A DNA stretch of 64,000 bases from Perca fluviatilis (taxonomy: Eukaryota; Chordata; Actinopteri; Perciformes; Percidae): the NCBI RefSeq assembly GCF_010015445.1, contig NC_053118.1:21317937-21381936 (forward strand). The letters run 5' to 3'. This document shows, piece by piece, positions 25,117 through 36,559 of the stretch (its first letter is position 1; each line of letters begins with the position of its first letter). The notes beneath the pieces were generated by a model that saw only the letters and a list, made by a program, of their open reading frames with translations, was not told where the DNA came from and did not search any database. The translations under genes and the position numbers were made by a program.

Positions 25117-28100
25117 ACCTGGTTGAGGTCTATCATGAAAGTGCTGAGGCCAACAGACACAGACTCTCTGCTCTGCATGCGGGTAAAGATCCCATCCACC
25201 AGACCAATCTCTGCCTCTTTCGCTGGCACGTCTGAGCCAATCAGAGCCATGAACACAATCAGACCCACCTGACAAAGTAAAATCAGAACAATGATTGTCA
25301 ATAGCAGCCGGGAGGTCAAAACTGTGAAAAATTAAGATATTATCATTAAAAAAACATTATTGTAACCCTTAATTTCAACACTCTAAATGTGTTTTCTGTA
25401 ATAGTTTGGAAAGGGAAAGTATAAATCTTGTACATCATGACAGTGCAGCTACTGGTGCTGAAGAAAGATCATGTGCAATTATGCATTTTTTGAACCAGTA
25501 TTGTCTCCCACTTGTATAACTTTACTGGTCTTTTGTTTCTGAAAGCTCTCTTTTAGTTTTGCTGTAACTGCTTGTCTGAACACAGCCTATCACTGGGTGT
25601 AGCAAAAGAAAAGCAAAGAAAAAAAATAGTTGGCCTCAAAACATTAAATGACAAGCCAATTTTGAGTAAACAGATAACTGAAGCATGTTCAAACTGGGTC
25701 ACATACAGAAAAAGACATGTCAACACAGTGTCAAAAGGTGGAGTATACTGTAGGAGTATATTTGAATTAGTCAAGCCCAGAAGCAGTTTAGCACTGTACC
25801 TGTTACTAAGACGATCAAACTTGTATGTAATTGTTAGGAACAGATAGTTTTTTCTGACTGTCCCACCTGTTTGAGGTAGATGCTCTTGCCAGATGAGTTG
25901 GGTCCAGTGATGATCTTGACTCTGCCTTGTGACTCTGAGCTCTGGAAAGAGTTGGCCACAAACACAGGAGAGCACAGCTCTAACAGCGGGTGTCTAAAAA
26001 AATCGTAAAATACAGACATTTATCAGTCCTGTACTACATTCTTCATTCTCGTATTGAATACAACTGTATTTGTGTGCACTGTGTGTGTGATTAGTAATCA
26101 AATTAATGAAACTACATGAAATTACAACAAGAACTGGAGTCCCTGGATAATTCCATCTAGTGTGTAGGTGGCTACCTGCCCTGTGTTACTGTTATCTTCC
26201 TGTGGCTGGCTAGTTTGGGTGAGGTGTAGCCGTACTCTTGGGAGGCGCTGCTCATAGCCATCAGACAGTCCAGCTCAGCTGTGAGATCCAAAACCTACAC
26301 AACACACACATTATGCCTGAACAGGGCAGTTTTGACCGATGAAAGAGCAGCAAGTGACAGACCTAAAGCTTAACAGGGTTGTCCATGTTGAATGAGACAG
26401 AAGCTGTGCATGTACATTTTCTCATTTTGGTGGAAAATATTAGTATTTCGAACATACTGAGCATACAGATAAACAACAAAGAAAAGGATTATGTTGCAGG
26501 AGCAGTGTGATAATTGTCTTTGTATGTTTTGATACTTATTGTTATGGGAATCCATTGTAACCACAGGGAGGTGGGTGAGTGTTAAATTCTCAAAAGAGAG
26601 ATCTTGGGTGGAGTATCATTTTAATAAAGCTTGATAAGTTTGAAACCCTGCAAACCTGCATCTTAATACACTAATTGTTTCTTTAACACAAATTTAATTG
26701 TCAAGTTGCAAACAAAATTATTCATCCTCTGAATTTACTAATCATTCTGCCCTAAAAAAAAACAATAACATTTGCAATTACAGCATGCAAAATCTGTCAT
26801 GGGACAAATATCAATTGAAAAGAACTTCAGAAGAAGAAGATCAGGACCTTTTTCATAATCAAAATGTAAAACACAACACCAATAAGCAAACAATCATAGC
26901 TAAACAGAAAAAACTCCACCAGTACACACATTAACAGAATAACTTCCATGCACGCAATCATTTTATCAGAGTGAGTGTTTCAAACACTGGGACCTGGGAG
27001 TGCACAGTGATACACACCAACCTTGTAAAGGGAGGCGCTCCTCTCGAGGATTATGTTCTGCAACTGTGTCATTACTGCCGTCTCCATGTCTGAGAAGCAA
27101 GAAGTAGACAATCGGGAAAGCCTTCAGTGGTTGTGGTCACTTCTAAGAATGTCAGGTACACAGCTATCAGGTAAAGCTTTTCTGTTAGTAAGAAGGTAAA
27201 AGACCTCTAATGTCACAGTGCAAGTCTCCTAGGAGGTTGTCTAGCTCCTTGGTTCTCTGGCTGCGGTAGTGCAGACGGTCCTCCGACAGAAACTAGCCCA
27301 CACGGACACATGGAAAAGGTATTACAGCACACAAGCATTTGTCATTTTGAAGAACACAAAAAAACACAATTAACATGTTGACAAAATCATACACAAACCA
27401 TAAAATCAAGCTCCTCTAACTCAAAATCCTCTTTCTCCACCATGCTGGGCATGCGAGGGACAGATAGCAGGAATCCAATCTGCAAGGAGAATTAAACAAT
27501 GATTTCTGAACACGGATACATGTGATGCTCCAGAGACACTGTCGCCATATCTGATTCCCAACAACAATAATACAGTACATGTGGGCTCAAGTCAGAGGAG
27601 TAAATAAAAATGTTGTTGTTTGAAAGTTCAGCCGGTAGCTGTGTCGACAAGAAGCTCAGACCAAAGGGATGTAGATGACGCAGCAGGAGGGGATGCGAGG
27701 GTCCAGGTGTTCCAGCTCTCTTCTGGCTACATTTGTCAGGAAGTCGGACAGCCCCATCATCCTCCTCTTCTCTGACAGAGGGAGGGAGCATTGTTAAGAC
27801 TTTAAATCAACCACCATTTAGCCTTATCAACACAGGCTCATAACACATGGAGATTTCTGATCAGGCTTTTTTCACTTATCAAATGACTTTTTAAAACCAG
27901 TATGGAGGCACTTACTCTCATCGATTGCTGGGTCCACGTTTGGTTTGATGGTGAAGCGGTTCTCAGCTAAGCTGGTTTCAAAATCCACCTACATGTTCCA
28001 AATCAAAGGTGGAGTCAAACTCATTAACATTCAACAGTCTGTAAAAGCAACTGCAAACAACAGCGAGGGGATTTCTCGGATTTGCAGCTGTGTATTATTT

Positions 28101-28592
28101 TGTGTGTTTGTCTCACAACTCGGCTGATGAGGGAGGCAATATGGTCGAGGTCATCAGACAACCCTTCACTGATATCACGAAAGAGATGAATGGACTGAGG
28201 CAGGTGTCGCACCGTGTCCCTGATACACACTGCATTGTACGCTGTCTGACAAACACACACAAACACAACATCATGCACACATTTTAACAGAACCTGGCAT
28301 GTGGACAAGGTGTGTATGGTGATACTGTAGCTCCAAACGAAAATAATATAATGTCCGCAACACTGCTTTAAACTCCCATTGGGAGTTTAAAGCAGTGTTA
28401 GGTTATATATATTATTCGTTTTAAGTATTTTCATTTGTCCTGCACCTGCCAGAAGGTGGGATGTGCACACAGTTACTTTTTTTATAAATTTTGATACTGT
28501 AGCTCCAACCTTGTAGAGACTCTGCCAGTCAGTCACTTTGGTGTGAGAGAGAGACATCCTGCGCAGAAGAGTCTAACACACACAAGCGTGCG

Positions 28593-28665
<73 letters not shown>

Positions 28666-31600
28666 ACACACACACACACACACAGACTGGCTTTAGTCAT
28701 ACTTTCTATATTCAGTTTGTGACACAGCAGGTAAGGGGATAAATGGTCACATAATGAGAAAAAAAGGAGGTCATTGGTCAGAGTTGTTACTGGTATGTTA
28801 CTGATGTTGCGTAGCGAGGACTGCAGGGTGCTCAGGGCATCGGAGTTCCGAGGTGACGTGAAGAAACGTATCACTTCCTGTCTCCTGTGTAACACGGCCA
28901 GATCTAGTGTTGGCCGCAGGAACCACTGGCTGAGAGAGGAGAGAACATCACTTACACTCATGATACTTCTAGAAAGCAAATAGTACAAACTAGCAAACTT
29001 TAGGTTCTCTGTATGTGACAACAACCAGAGTTACCAGAGTTAACAAGATATTCTGTGTATAGAAAAATAATGTTTGTGTAAAGAAAAATGGCAGAAATAC
29101 ATAAATGTAGGTTCCCACAATAATAACAGCATGGAATTAAAATCAGCATATCATTGCTGACAGTACCAAAAACAGATGATGTATTATGTTGGGAAAACTG
29201 AAACATTTATCTGGTTGCCATAGATACAAGAAGCGGAATTTAAACCTTGAAATTCCTGAGACAAACACAAATCCTCTGCCTGAATCACAAAACAGCAGTG
29301 CGGCAGTTCGTTTGTAAACACATGACACTTCAATTTGTCTTGCTTTAGTAGTGCTCCAAATTTTCCTTTTAATAAATGGACTTATATAAAGAAGATAATT
29401 GTTCTACATGATCATTTTAACCACATACTGTAGTTCTAATTATATAATTGTTATATTCAGTATTATTGTTGTGTATGCATGAGGTAGAGCACTTTGAATT
29501 TGGGTTTGATGCAGTAAGGCCCCTTCATACTTTTTTGTTGTGTGACTGGACTCTAGCTCTTATAACTGTTATGATTTGATAATATAAATAAATTGAATAG
29601 CAAGGTGTTTCTCACCGTAGCAGTTTGGAGCCAAACTTGCACCTGCAGCGGTTCAGTATCCCTGCAACAAACAATAAGTACAGAAGTTCGTATGTAATAA
29701 CAATTAGATTAGACAGAGTAATAATGTCCTGAATTACTACCTTTGGGCCACGTACCATAAAGACTGAGTCCTTCCTTTTCACCTGAATGCAGCTTGTACA
29801 CTGATGGGTGAAGTTCAGATTTGAAGATCTGCAGTACACTGAAACAAATACAAAGTCCATGGTAATGTCTCACCCGAACCTTGTCTCTTTCTATATGTTT
29901 TGCCTTTGTTAAGAAAATGTATAGAATAAGGGTAGGAGAGCAAAAGTAAAAGGCTGTCCTGGCTCCACAATGGTGGAACGAGCCCCCCCTACCACTATCA
30001 GGACAGCAGAATCTCTACACATCTTCTGTCGGAAGCTGAAAACTCACTTGATCAGACTGCGTCTTGAGCCATGAAAAGATGAAGAAAAAAAAAGTTTCTC
30101 TACATGTATTCTTGTTTCTAAAATGTAGCTCTTGAAGCAGTTTTGCTTATTTGATCAATTTTATGTATTTGCTTGATTCTTTCTATTTTTGAATGGTATC
30201 TTAATGGTTGAATGCGCTGATTGTGAATAGCTTTGGATAAAACATCAGCTACATGAATGTAATGTAATTTAAAAACATAAAAGATCTCAGGTGGGCAAGT
30301 TAGAGAAGTAAAAGTCATATTAAAATGTATTAAACAGCTGCACTGTAGGTTTTAGTTGTGAAACACAAAACAATTAATGAGATAATGATATTGGATAAAG
30401 ATCATCTATATAATAGGGCTGTCAAACGATAAATTTTTTAAATCACGATTAATTGCAAAATTTCTATAGTTAATCGTGATTAATTCCATGTTTTATCAAA
30501 TTAATAAAATTGTATTATTTTGCATTTCAGAACCGTTTTTAAGTACATATTAACAATGGAAAGCAATTATTACCAGTGTCTCTTTATTGGGAATCAAATG
30601 AAAGCAAAGCAAGTTACTTTATGAACTTGACTTTAAGATTTGTAATTGTTGATTATTTATTTACTGTAAACAAAAGAAAAATGTGTGAATCTGTAATTAT
30701 TGCACAATTCCTCCAAGTACCTAACCTAACTGAGATGTAACACAAACACTTTGCTTATACAGTACAAACAAAATGGTCCAAAACCAAATGCCACAGCAGG
30801 ACATTTGTAACCTTTACATTTTTCTAATAAGGAATGTAACAATTTTCCTGGACAGAAAAGGGGGTGGACAATGTCCCAAATGACAAAAACAGTTAAAAAA
30901 ACGATACAAACAACACAGTCCTAATGCCGATATACATAGTCAATATAGTGTGCAGTAACTCCTAAATAAATTTAGCGTTTGCACTTTGCAGCAGTTCCAG
31001 TTGGGCTGCTTTCTCCGTGGAGTACAGGCTGTGTGTGCGTGAAACTACTGTCCCCCTCAACAACTTTTTAAGAGTAAACTTTCAATTCAGAATCTTATTG
31101 GCATCCATTTCGGCGTATCGCGCTTGCCATCCACTCAAGTCTACTACTCTTTGGCCGGCTCGCAAGCCCAAACAAGAGTGTGCGGCGTGCCTGTTGATTT
31201 GTTTCCAGTCTAGCTAGATCCGGTGTGGTGTTGTAGTTTTTCTAACGTTACTAGTTGTTGCAACAGTATGTGAAAAAAACTACAAAGTTTGCTAGGCCAA
31301 AAAGAACGTTAATTGCACGATAAAAAAATTTACGCCGTTAAAATGGGTTTGTGTTAATGCTGTTAATAACACATTTAACTGACAGCACTACTATATAATA
31401 AAGAAAACTTTTACCTGTAGGTGTCTCGGTCAATGTAAACAACACCTTTGCTATATTGGGAAGAAACAATGCACATTTCAGAGAAGCAACATTTTGAATT
31501 CATGAAAACTTCTGCATCACACGATTTTTGATCTGCTTGTAGATGGTATATAGAATAGAGAACATGTAATACAGGAAATGAAACACAATGCCACAAAAGC

Positions 31601-31883
31601 ATACTACTGCTGCCTGTCTAACAGACTAAAACCTGTGTAGCTAAATACAGAGCAGTAAAAAACTTCTCATTGACAAAACTCTTTCAAGGTCCTCATTACA
31701 GAAATGTGTGATCACAGTCATATGTGTGTGGGCCAAGTTACATTAATGTGTGTCTTACAGCGTGTAGGAGTGAAACTGTAGGATAGGAACTCCAACACTG
31801 CTGTCTTCCAGCTCCACTCCCACTCTCCTCCTGTCCAGACATTTCAGCAGAGCGCCCACTGCCCTCAGCTACCCATAGGATGT

Positions 31884-31923
<40 letters not shown>

Positions 31924-33175
31924 ACACACACACACAAAAAAACATGATCATCTCCTGTACAAATATGGACTGATGGATAGGATGACACGTAGACAGCTGG
32001 CTCACCATCAGGGGCGAATCAAAGGAGATACAGGAGGAGAGGTAGGACATTTTGTCTCTCTCTGAAATGGAGGCAGGAACGAAAGGCAGATGGGCCGAAA
32101 GGAGCCTCTGCTTACTGACCTCCAGACCTGCAACAGTAAAAAATTAAAAAAAATCAATCTGTTCATTGTGGGAAATCATGCAAATGTACTGCAAATAAAA
32201 TCCTCCCTAAAATTTATGAGGATATTTGGATATTATGGGTGGGCGTCTGTTTACCAAAGTCAACATATGGATAAGTAACCACCTCTGGTTTGTAGTCTGG
32301 GTTTGAACCTGGAATACAACAGAGGGGGATTTAAAAAAAGAAAAATAGTACGTTGCATGAAAGAAAACATTATTGTCAAAGGACTTATTTCACATGGCAG
32401 AACTGTTTCACTATAGTCTCAAAGGCCTTATAAAGCTGTGTATAATAGTTGTACAATCACTCTTCTCCCTTATCACACAATCTGGCTGCAGTATAAAGCA
32501 TCCCTAATCTCATTTCATTCCCTTGACCTAGACACTACTTGTCTTGTACGACGTCAAAACAAAACTTTCTCTGTGTGAAATTTTCCTGTTTCCACACCCA
32601 ATGCTGATAAAATGTTTGTCTCTCAGAACTCACCAAGTTGTTGCAGGAAGCTTGTCATGCAGCGCTCCTGCTTTGCACTTGTAATTATTACATGGGGACT
32701 AACCTCTTGGATGACTAAACAGAAAACAAGGAGGTACGATGTACACACAGTATATTAAGGCAAGGACAAGTGTCTGTTTATATAAATAACTGACATTTAT
32801 GAGCTGTTGAAAATACATGAAAACCATAAAACTAATCGTATTTAGGAAGAGACCAAGATTATGCTGTGTATTGTTTACCTCTGGCCAACAGCTGGAGCTC
32901 GTAGTTGTCGGGAGTGTCTATCATATAGTGTAAAGAGGAGTCCTTCGTGTCATAGAAGCAGAGGCCCATCTGTCCATGCTGGGCTAAAACACTCAGTAAA
33001 ACCTGGTAATCGACAAATAATGGAATCTGACCGCTGTAAATATCTACTACTTTGCCAGTGTGAGTGTGACGTCTGAGCTTACCGTAGGTGAGTCTTCCGC
33101 CTCTTCTTCATCTCCATTTATGCCAAGCGGACCAAAACCTAACCCTCCTTTTCTTAGATTTTCAAGTGCTGCCAT
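22061..33175 (-). CDS. msh5: MutS homologue 5, meiotic crossover protein (complete, 25 coding exons)
   Basis: Seen, in coding order: 33083-33175 (ATG), 32879-33002, 32634-32714, 32255-32308, 32006-32127, 31759-31868, 31415-31450, 29756-29838, 29616-29661, 28791-28929, 28510-28572, 28117-28245, 27916-27988, 27662-27771, 27399-27479, 27205-27292, 27022-27089, 26176-26294, 25867-25993, 25119-25268, 24907-24981, 22866-23012, 22457-22594, 22283-22356, 22061-22181 (TGA). All phases agree, giving 816 codons against about 835 in human. Walker A GPNSSGKS is at about residues 570-577, Walker [11 protein letters not shown] at 645-654, and the STFMIDLNQ signature comes just before it. The mismatch-recognition N-terminal domain of other MutS proteins is absent, as expected. 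Known: MSH5 pairs with MSH4 as a clamp on meiotic recombination intermediates in the nucleus. Four donors (exons 11, 14, 16, 17) are weak but keep GT. Nothing suggests inactivation. Confidence 0.97.
22417..22451. repeat. (TG)n tract at the msh5 exon 23 donor side
   Basis: The TG tract ends a few bases from the exon 23 donor at 22455-22456. Confidence 0.95.
22599..22644. repeat. (CA)n tract at the msh5 exon 23 acceptor
   Basis: On the coding strand, TG units run directly into TTAG at the exon 23 start (22594). With the tract at 22417, this 138-bp exon lies between two microsatellites. Confidence 0.96.
23176..23796. mobile_element. Harbinger-like MITE with TAA target duplication
   Basis: Terminal inverted repeats GGCCGGTTACACACTG / CAGTGTGTAACCGGCC bound 621 bp, flanked on both sides by TAA. 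A 3-bp TWA duplication is typical of PIF/Harbinger elements. The inner sequence is rich in CGTG/CACG and has no transposase frame. It lies in the msh5 intron between exons 21 and 22. Confidence 0.8.
23797..24906. other. Rest of the msh5 exon 21-22 intron, with dispersed repeat
   Basis: At about 23990-24135 lies a copy of the repeat also present at 61760-62580 (GAGGGAAATATCTGGCTCTT, then GCTGCTAAATGCTCCAC). A poly-A run is at 24491-24507. No coding sequence is seen. Confidence 0.6.
25027..25112. repeat. (TG)n tract at the msh5 exon 20 donor
   Basis: On the coding strand the exon 20 donor GTACCT is followed at once by a CA tract of about 43 units. Confidence 0.97.
28320..28508. mobile_element. 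Hairpin insertion with 17-bp direct repeats in msh5 intron 11
   Basis: TGATACTGTAGCTCCAA occurs at 28320-28336 and again at 28492-28508. Between the copies is a near-perfect hairpin. Its core at 28359-28399 has two 20-bp arms (AACACTGCTTTAAACTCCCA and its complement) around a single T, with weaker pairing beyond. The right direct repeat is the start of the intron next to the exon 11 donor. This looks like a small insertion with a target duplication, or a local duplication; the superfamily is not known. Confidence 0.6.
28597..28684. repeat. (CA)n tract at the msh5 exon 11 acceptor
   Basis: The tract, with one TACA interruption near 28661, leads through a GC/CA mixed stretch into the exon 11 acceptor at 28573. 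Confidence 0.95.
29940..30272 (+). mobile_element. LINE (L2/CR1-like) 3' end fragment
   Basis: A short frame reads VLAPQWWNE, then with one frame change [20 protein letters not shown] and LRLEP before a stop. This is the usual C-terminal tail of the reverse-transcriptase ORF in fish L2-type LINEs. It is followed by an untranslated tail that ends in GCTTTGGATAAA and ATGAATGTAATGTAAT, the short 3' repeat of such elements. The fragment lies in the msh5 exon 7-8 intron and is inactive. Confidence 0.72.
30414..31390. mobile_element. hAT-type non-autonomous transposon
   Basis: The element starts TAGGGCTGTCAAACGATAAA and ends TTTAACTGACAGCACTA, an imperfect inverted repeat. It is flanked by a perfect 8-bp duplication, CTATATAA, at 30406-30413 and 31391-31398. 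No transposase is present. Its right edge is 24 bp from the msh5 exon 7 boundary at 31415. Confidence 0.88.
31886..31936. repeat. (CA)n tract at the msh5 exon 6 acceptor side
   Basis: The tract begins about 18 bp upstream of the exon 6 acceptor on the coding strand, with one GACA interruption. Confidence 0.93.
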
Positions 33176-34625
33176 GACCAGTTATTTCTAGATGTGAACA
33201 GTCAAATTAAGCTAATAAATCAATGCTCTACCTACATCGGTTATTTCATTATAATAAATTGCACAATGTTTAAATTAAACTTTCAAAAAAACAAAAAGTT
33301 TAGCTAGTTAGAGTCTAGGTTAATAAATTAGCTAGTATCCAGGTTTGCAGCTAGCTAGGCGAGCTAACTGTAAACTCATGTTAGCTAACTTGAACCAAGC
33401 TTACTAACGTTCATTTACCAACATATAGCTAGCTAGCTAGCTACACTCAGGACGGCTTAGGACTTTTGAAATTAACGGGCTTTACGTGTCGTTGGTAAAG
33501 TTCCACTATTATATGGAGTTGATGAAATCTTTTCTGTCAGTTTCCCTGAGAACTCACCTTTACGTACCTCTTTTGCGCGTACGTTTGTACTTGTCCCACT
33601 GTGTCCCACTGTTGTCATGACAGCAGTGTCCCCTTATGCTGTCTCCACCACTGATACTGATACTGATACTATTAAATGCTAGCACTTTAATTCAGGACCT
33701 TTTAATTCAGAATTAAATATGTTCCATTACTAGACTGAGAATATACCATATAGGCCATTGGGGAAAACATGATAAATACTATAATTAAAATGTTTTTTTT
33801 TATTTTATTTTATTTTATTTGGCACCTGTAGCTAGCTGCTGAACTGGCAGCCAAGAATCTGACTCATCTTTAGTCTAACCACATAGATGCTCATTTAAAA
33901 ATGAATTTAAGCAGTTTGTTATCATTGAGCAATATAGATGAATACAGAAATGTAATTAATTCATAGTTTTGTTCAGGAGTAATGAATGAAATAAGCAACT
34001 GTATCATGTCAGTTAAGGCGTCATAAATGTGTTTCATATTTTATAACTGATAGAAATGAATGAAAATGGCACAATCAAAAATCTAGGCTTTCTAACTCTT
34101 TACGGGTATCAACATAATTTTAATTAAAAATGTTAAATTCTTTAAAAAGTTTTGGCTGCTTAATGTTTGTTGGAAACCTTAGGATTGGATCACTGTTTCT
34201 GCATAATATTAATTCCCCCTTCGTTACTTAATGTGATTTATGTCTTCTAAAAGGGAAGCCTCCATACCACCAAACAACACTAATGAATTGCCCATATTCT
34301 CCTTTCTTTTAACATTCGCAAAACAGCAATAATGACGTCAAATTCAAAAAGGGAGTCATTTATTTTATACACAAAGGAAGAAACAGAAAGAAAATTTCTC
34401 CAAGCTCACTGACAATGCTTTGAAACTTCAGTGAAATACGTAGGCCTATATATTATATTGTAATAAAGAAGATTGATAATACATCCATTTGTCTGGCTAT
34501 AATAATATATATTAATATATATAATGTACATCATTTTTCATATACAAATCTATACATTCTTGGTACACTTCAGTGATTGACTGAATCTTTCCTATTGTTT
34601 GTGTTTGTATGTATATAAGTGTACA
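33176..34625. other. Intergenic stretch upstream of msh5, 3' flank of the SPSB-like gene
   Basis: The msh5 promoter should lie in the first several hundred bases, but no clear TATA or other defining motif is seen. Simple-sequence islands include (GCTA)n near 33428-33444, a doubled GTGTCCCACT near 33594-33613, GATACT repeats near 33653-33670, and (TTTTA)n near 33790-33820. No gene is seen. Confidence 0.5.
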
Positions 34626-35572
34626 CTATTGACTAGAAAGCAGGTAGTGCTGGAGACGAGGGGCTAGAGGCAGTTTGTCCATTTGATTCAGCCTCTGTTG
34701 CCCTAAACACTGCCGAATTGACAGTCCACATAAAGCCATCAGGGCAGGGGGATCACCTGGGAAGGAGAGAGAATTTTTTTTTTTATAAGATCAAAGTTGA
34801 TCTAACCAAAGCAGATCTGTGTAAAAACCTGACACTCACGTGTGGCACCGTTCAGGTATCGTAGTCGTATGCTGGCTCCTCCTCTCACACTGCTCACTGC
34901 TGGGAACAGCTCCACTCCACGAGGGAGGTCTTTGAAAGCTACGCCGAGGAAGCTGCCATCAACAACAAATCCCAGAGTCCCTGCGTCGGCATCCAGGACC
35001 AGTAGGATGCGCTCAGGGACGGGGAGATGTGTCTGTGTCACCTTTGTGTGTGATGAAGTGAAAGATTGTGTCACAGCCTCAGAGTGGCACCCCCTCCTCT
35101 TTCCTGGGTAAAGTCCCAGACTTTGTCCATCATGCCAGAGCTGATTGGTTTTGAGTTCCCAGCCCCAGGACTGTGTGTCTATGCCAATCAGCACGTTGTA
35201 CCCTGAGGCCTGCAGAGGGCAGCTCTGCCTGGAAATGCCCATGACGGCATGACTCCCTCTGTGGTTGGGGCTCCACAGCACCTCCCAGACATGAAGCCCA
35301 CTCTTCACCCCCATCTCTGCCCTAACCCCATCGCTGCTCATCTCAACCGGTGAACGTGTCACTTCCTGTTTGCAGGCAGACAGCAGGAAGTGTGGAGAGC
35401 AGTGGACTGAGCTCCAGCGTGAGCGACTGTCTCTCGGAGCAACCGGAGAGGAGTTCAGAGTGACAGCGAGGCGAGAGGATGTTGGGACAGCCAGAGGAGG
35501 GAAAGCTGATGAAGAGGAGGAAGGGGTTTTGTCTGCCCTGCTGTACAGCCAAACTGAGAGTGAGACACCCAT
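34626..35572 (-). CDS. SPRY domain and SOCS box protein (SPSB-like), divergent
   Basis: Seen: two coding exons, 34840-35572 and 34626-34756 (TAG), joined in phase 1, make 287 residues from the ATG at 35572. The first exon carries an SPRY domain: GLHVWEVLW, RGSHAVMGIS, SWGWELKTNQLWHDG, LLVLDADAGTLGFVVDG and SIRLRYLNG. The last exon encodes a SOCS box, with an elongin-BC-box-like LMALCGLSIRQCLG and a Cul5-box-like LPLAPRLQHYLL. Known: SPSB proteins are substrate receptors of elongin B/C-Cullin 5 ubiquitin ligases. The length and end match SPSB1, SPSB2 and SPSB4 (about 263-273 residues), but the N-terminal third is poorly conserved and paralogue identity is unclear. The start is uncertain: an upstream exon at 36456-36512 could add 19 residues through an acceptor just before 35581. 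Confidence 0.85.
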
Positions 35573-36455
35573 TGGTACAGTCTATCAGTGTCATCAGAGA
35601 AGAACTGTGGAGAGGACAGACAACAAACTATATTTGTATCTATATAACTAGTTCATACACTGGAAAAAACTACTCTACTAATTTCAGCTCCAGTTTGTAT
35701 GAAGTTTGAATGTAGAATGTAATTAACCTAATAGACGTATGTTTGAACTTTTATACTGAAAGGAAAAGGGCTGCAACTTATGATACTTTTCATGATTTTT
35801 CACATTGTTTTATACAAACTAGAGTAGAAAAGAATAAAGTAAGGTAAGGTATATGGTCAGTGTAGAGTAGAGTAAGGTAGAGTTGAAAAGTAGCAGACAA
35901 CAAGGTAAAGTAGAGTAAAGAATATGGTGGAGTGGAGTATAGAGGACAGCAAAATAGGTTAAAGCAGAGCAGAATAAGGTAAGTGCAGTGGTGGGAGAGG
36001 TAGGTGTTTTTGCATTTACTGTAAATCACATTTTATAAAAATCTAGAGCTGTCAGATAAAAACAGTGGCATAAAAAGAAATATTTTCCTTCTGAAATGTA
36101 GTATATTTGGTGTATAAAGTATCTTGATATTAAAATAGCCTATAGGCTATTTTAATATGCCTATACTTGTATAGAAGAGTAGGCCTACCTCAAAATTGTC
36201 CAGAAGTAGGCTACAGAGCAAATGTATGCCGTCTTACTTTCCACCAGTGGGTGATGTATAGTAAGATATAGAGAAATATGGTAAATTAGAATAGAGGAAA
36301 GTGAAGCTAAGAAATCAGTAGATTCATAACAAAACATAGAAAGTGTGGTATCGAAAGTCTCCTCGTGCACATATATATCATCCGGAATATTTTACCTGTT
36401 GGAGCAGCTCAGTAAAAACAAACAGTGCCCTATACTATACATCTTTAAATCTTAC
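35573..36455. other. SPSB-like upstream region or intron, with palindrome and simple repeats
   Basis: A degenerate GTAGAGTAA-type simple repeat occupies about 35820-35990. A perfect palindrome lies at 36127-36158. No other coding sequence is seen. Confidence 0.55.
36127..36158. repeat. 32-bp perfect palindrome
   Basis: The half-site ATATTAAAATAGCCTA is followed at once by its exact reverse complement with no spacer. It may be the fused ends of a tiny inverted-repeat element. Confidence 0.85.
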
Positions 36456-36512
36456 CAGATGTTTTGCTGAATCCTTCTCTGTGGTCATTAAACGCAGGCT
36501 GTTTCCAGACAT
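36456..36512 (-). other. Possible first coding exon of the SPSB-like gene
   Basis: On the minus strand, an ATG is followed by an open frame MSGNSLRLMTTEKDSAKHL and a good donor GTAAGA. Joined to the AG just upstream of 35581 it keeps the SPRY frame (adding ACT GTA CCA before ATG 35572). A second acceptor with a better pyrimidine tract, near 35610, does not keep that frame. Transcript data would be needed to choose. Confidence 0.4.
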
Positions 36513-36559
36513 CGTCTATCAGTGTGTTTCTACCAGTCTCTTATAAAGCATCTCCTTGG

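Noticed and set aside
25553..25975. 140-residue minus-strand frame beginning [10 protein letters not shown]
   Set aside because: It is the wrong frame over msh5 exon 19 and its downstream intron; the exon's true frame carries the Walker A motif.
35343..35594. Alternative frame MTLIDCTNG over the SPSB-like exon
   Set aside because: It overlaps the SPRY frame, has no domain, and stops early.
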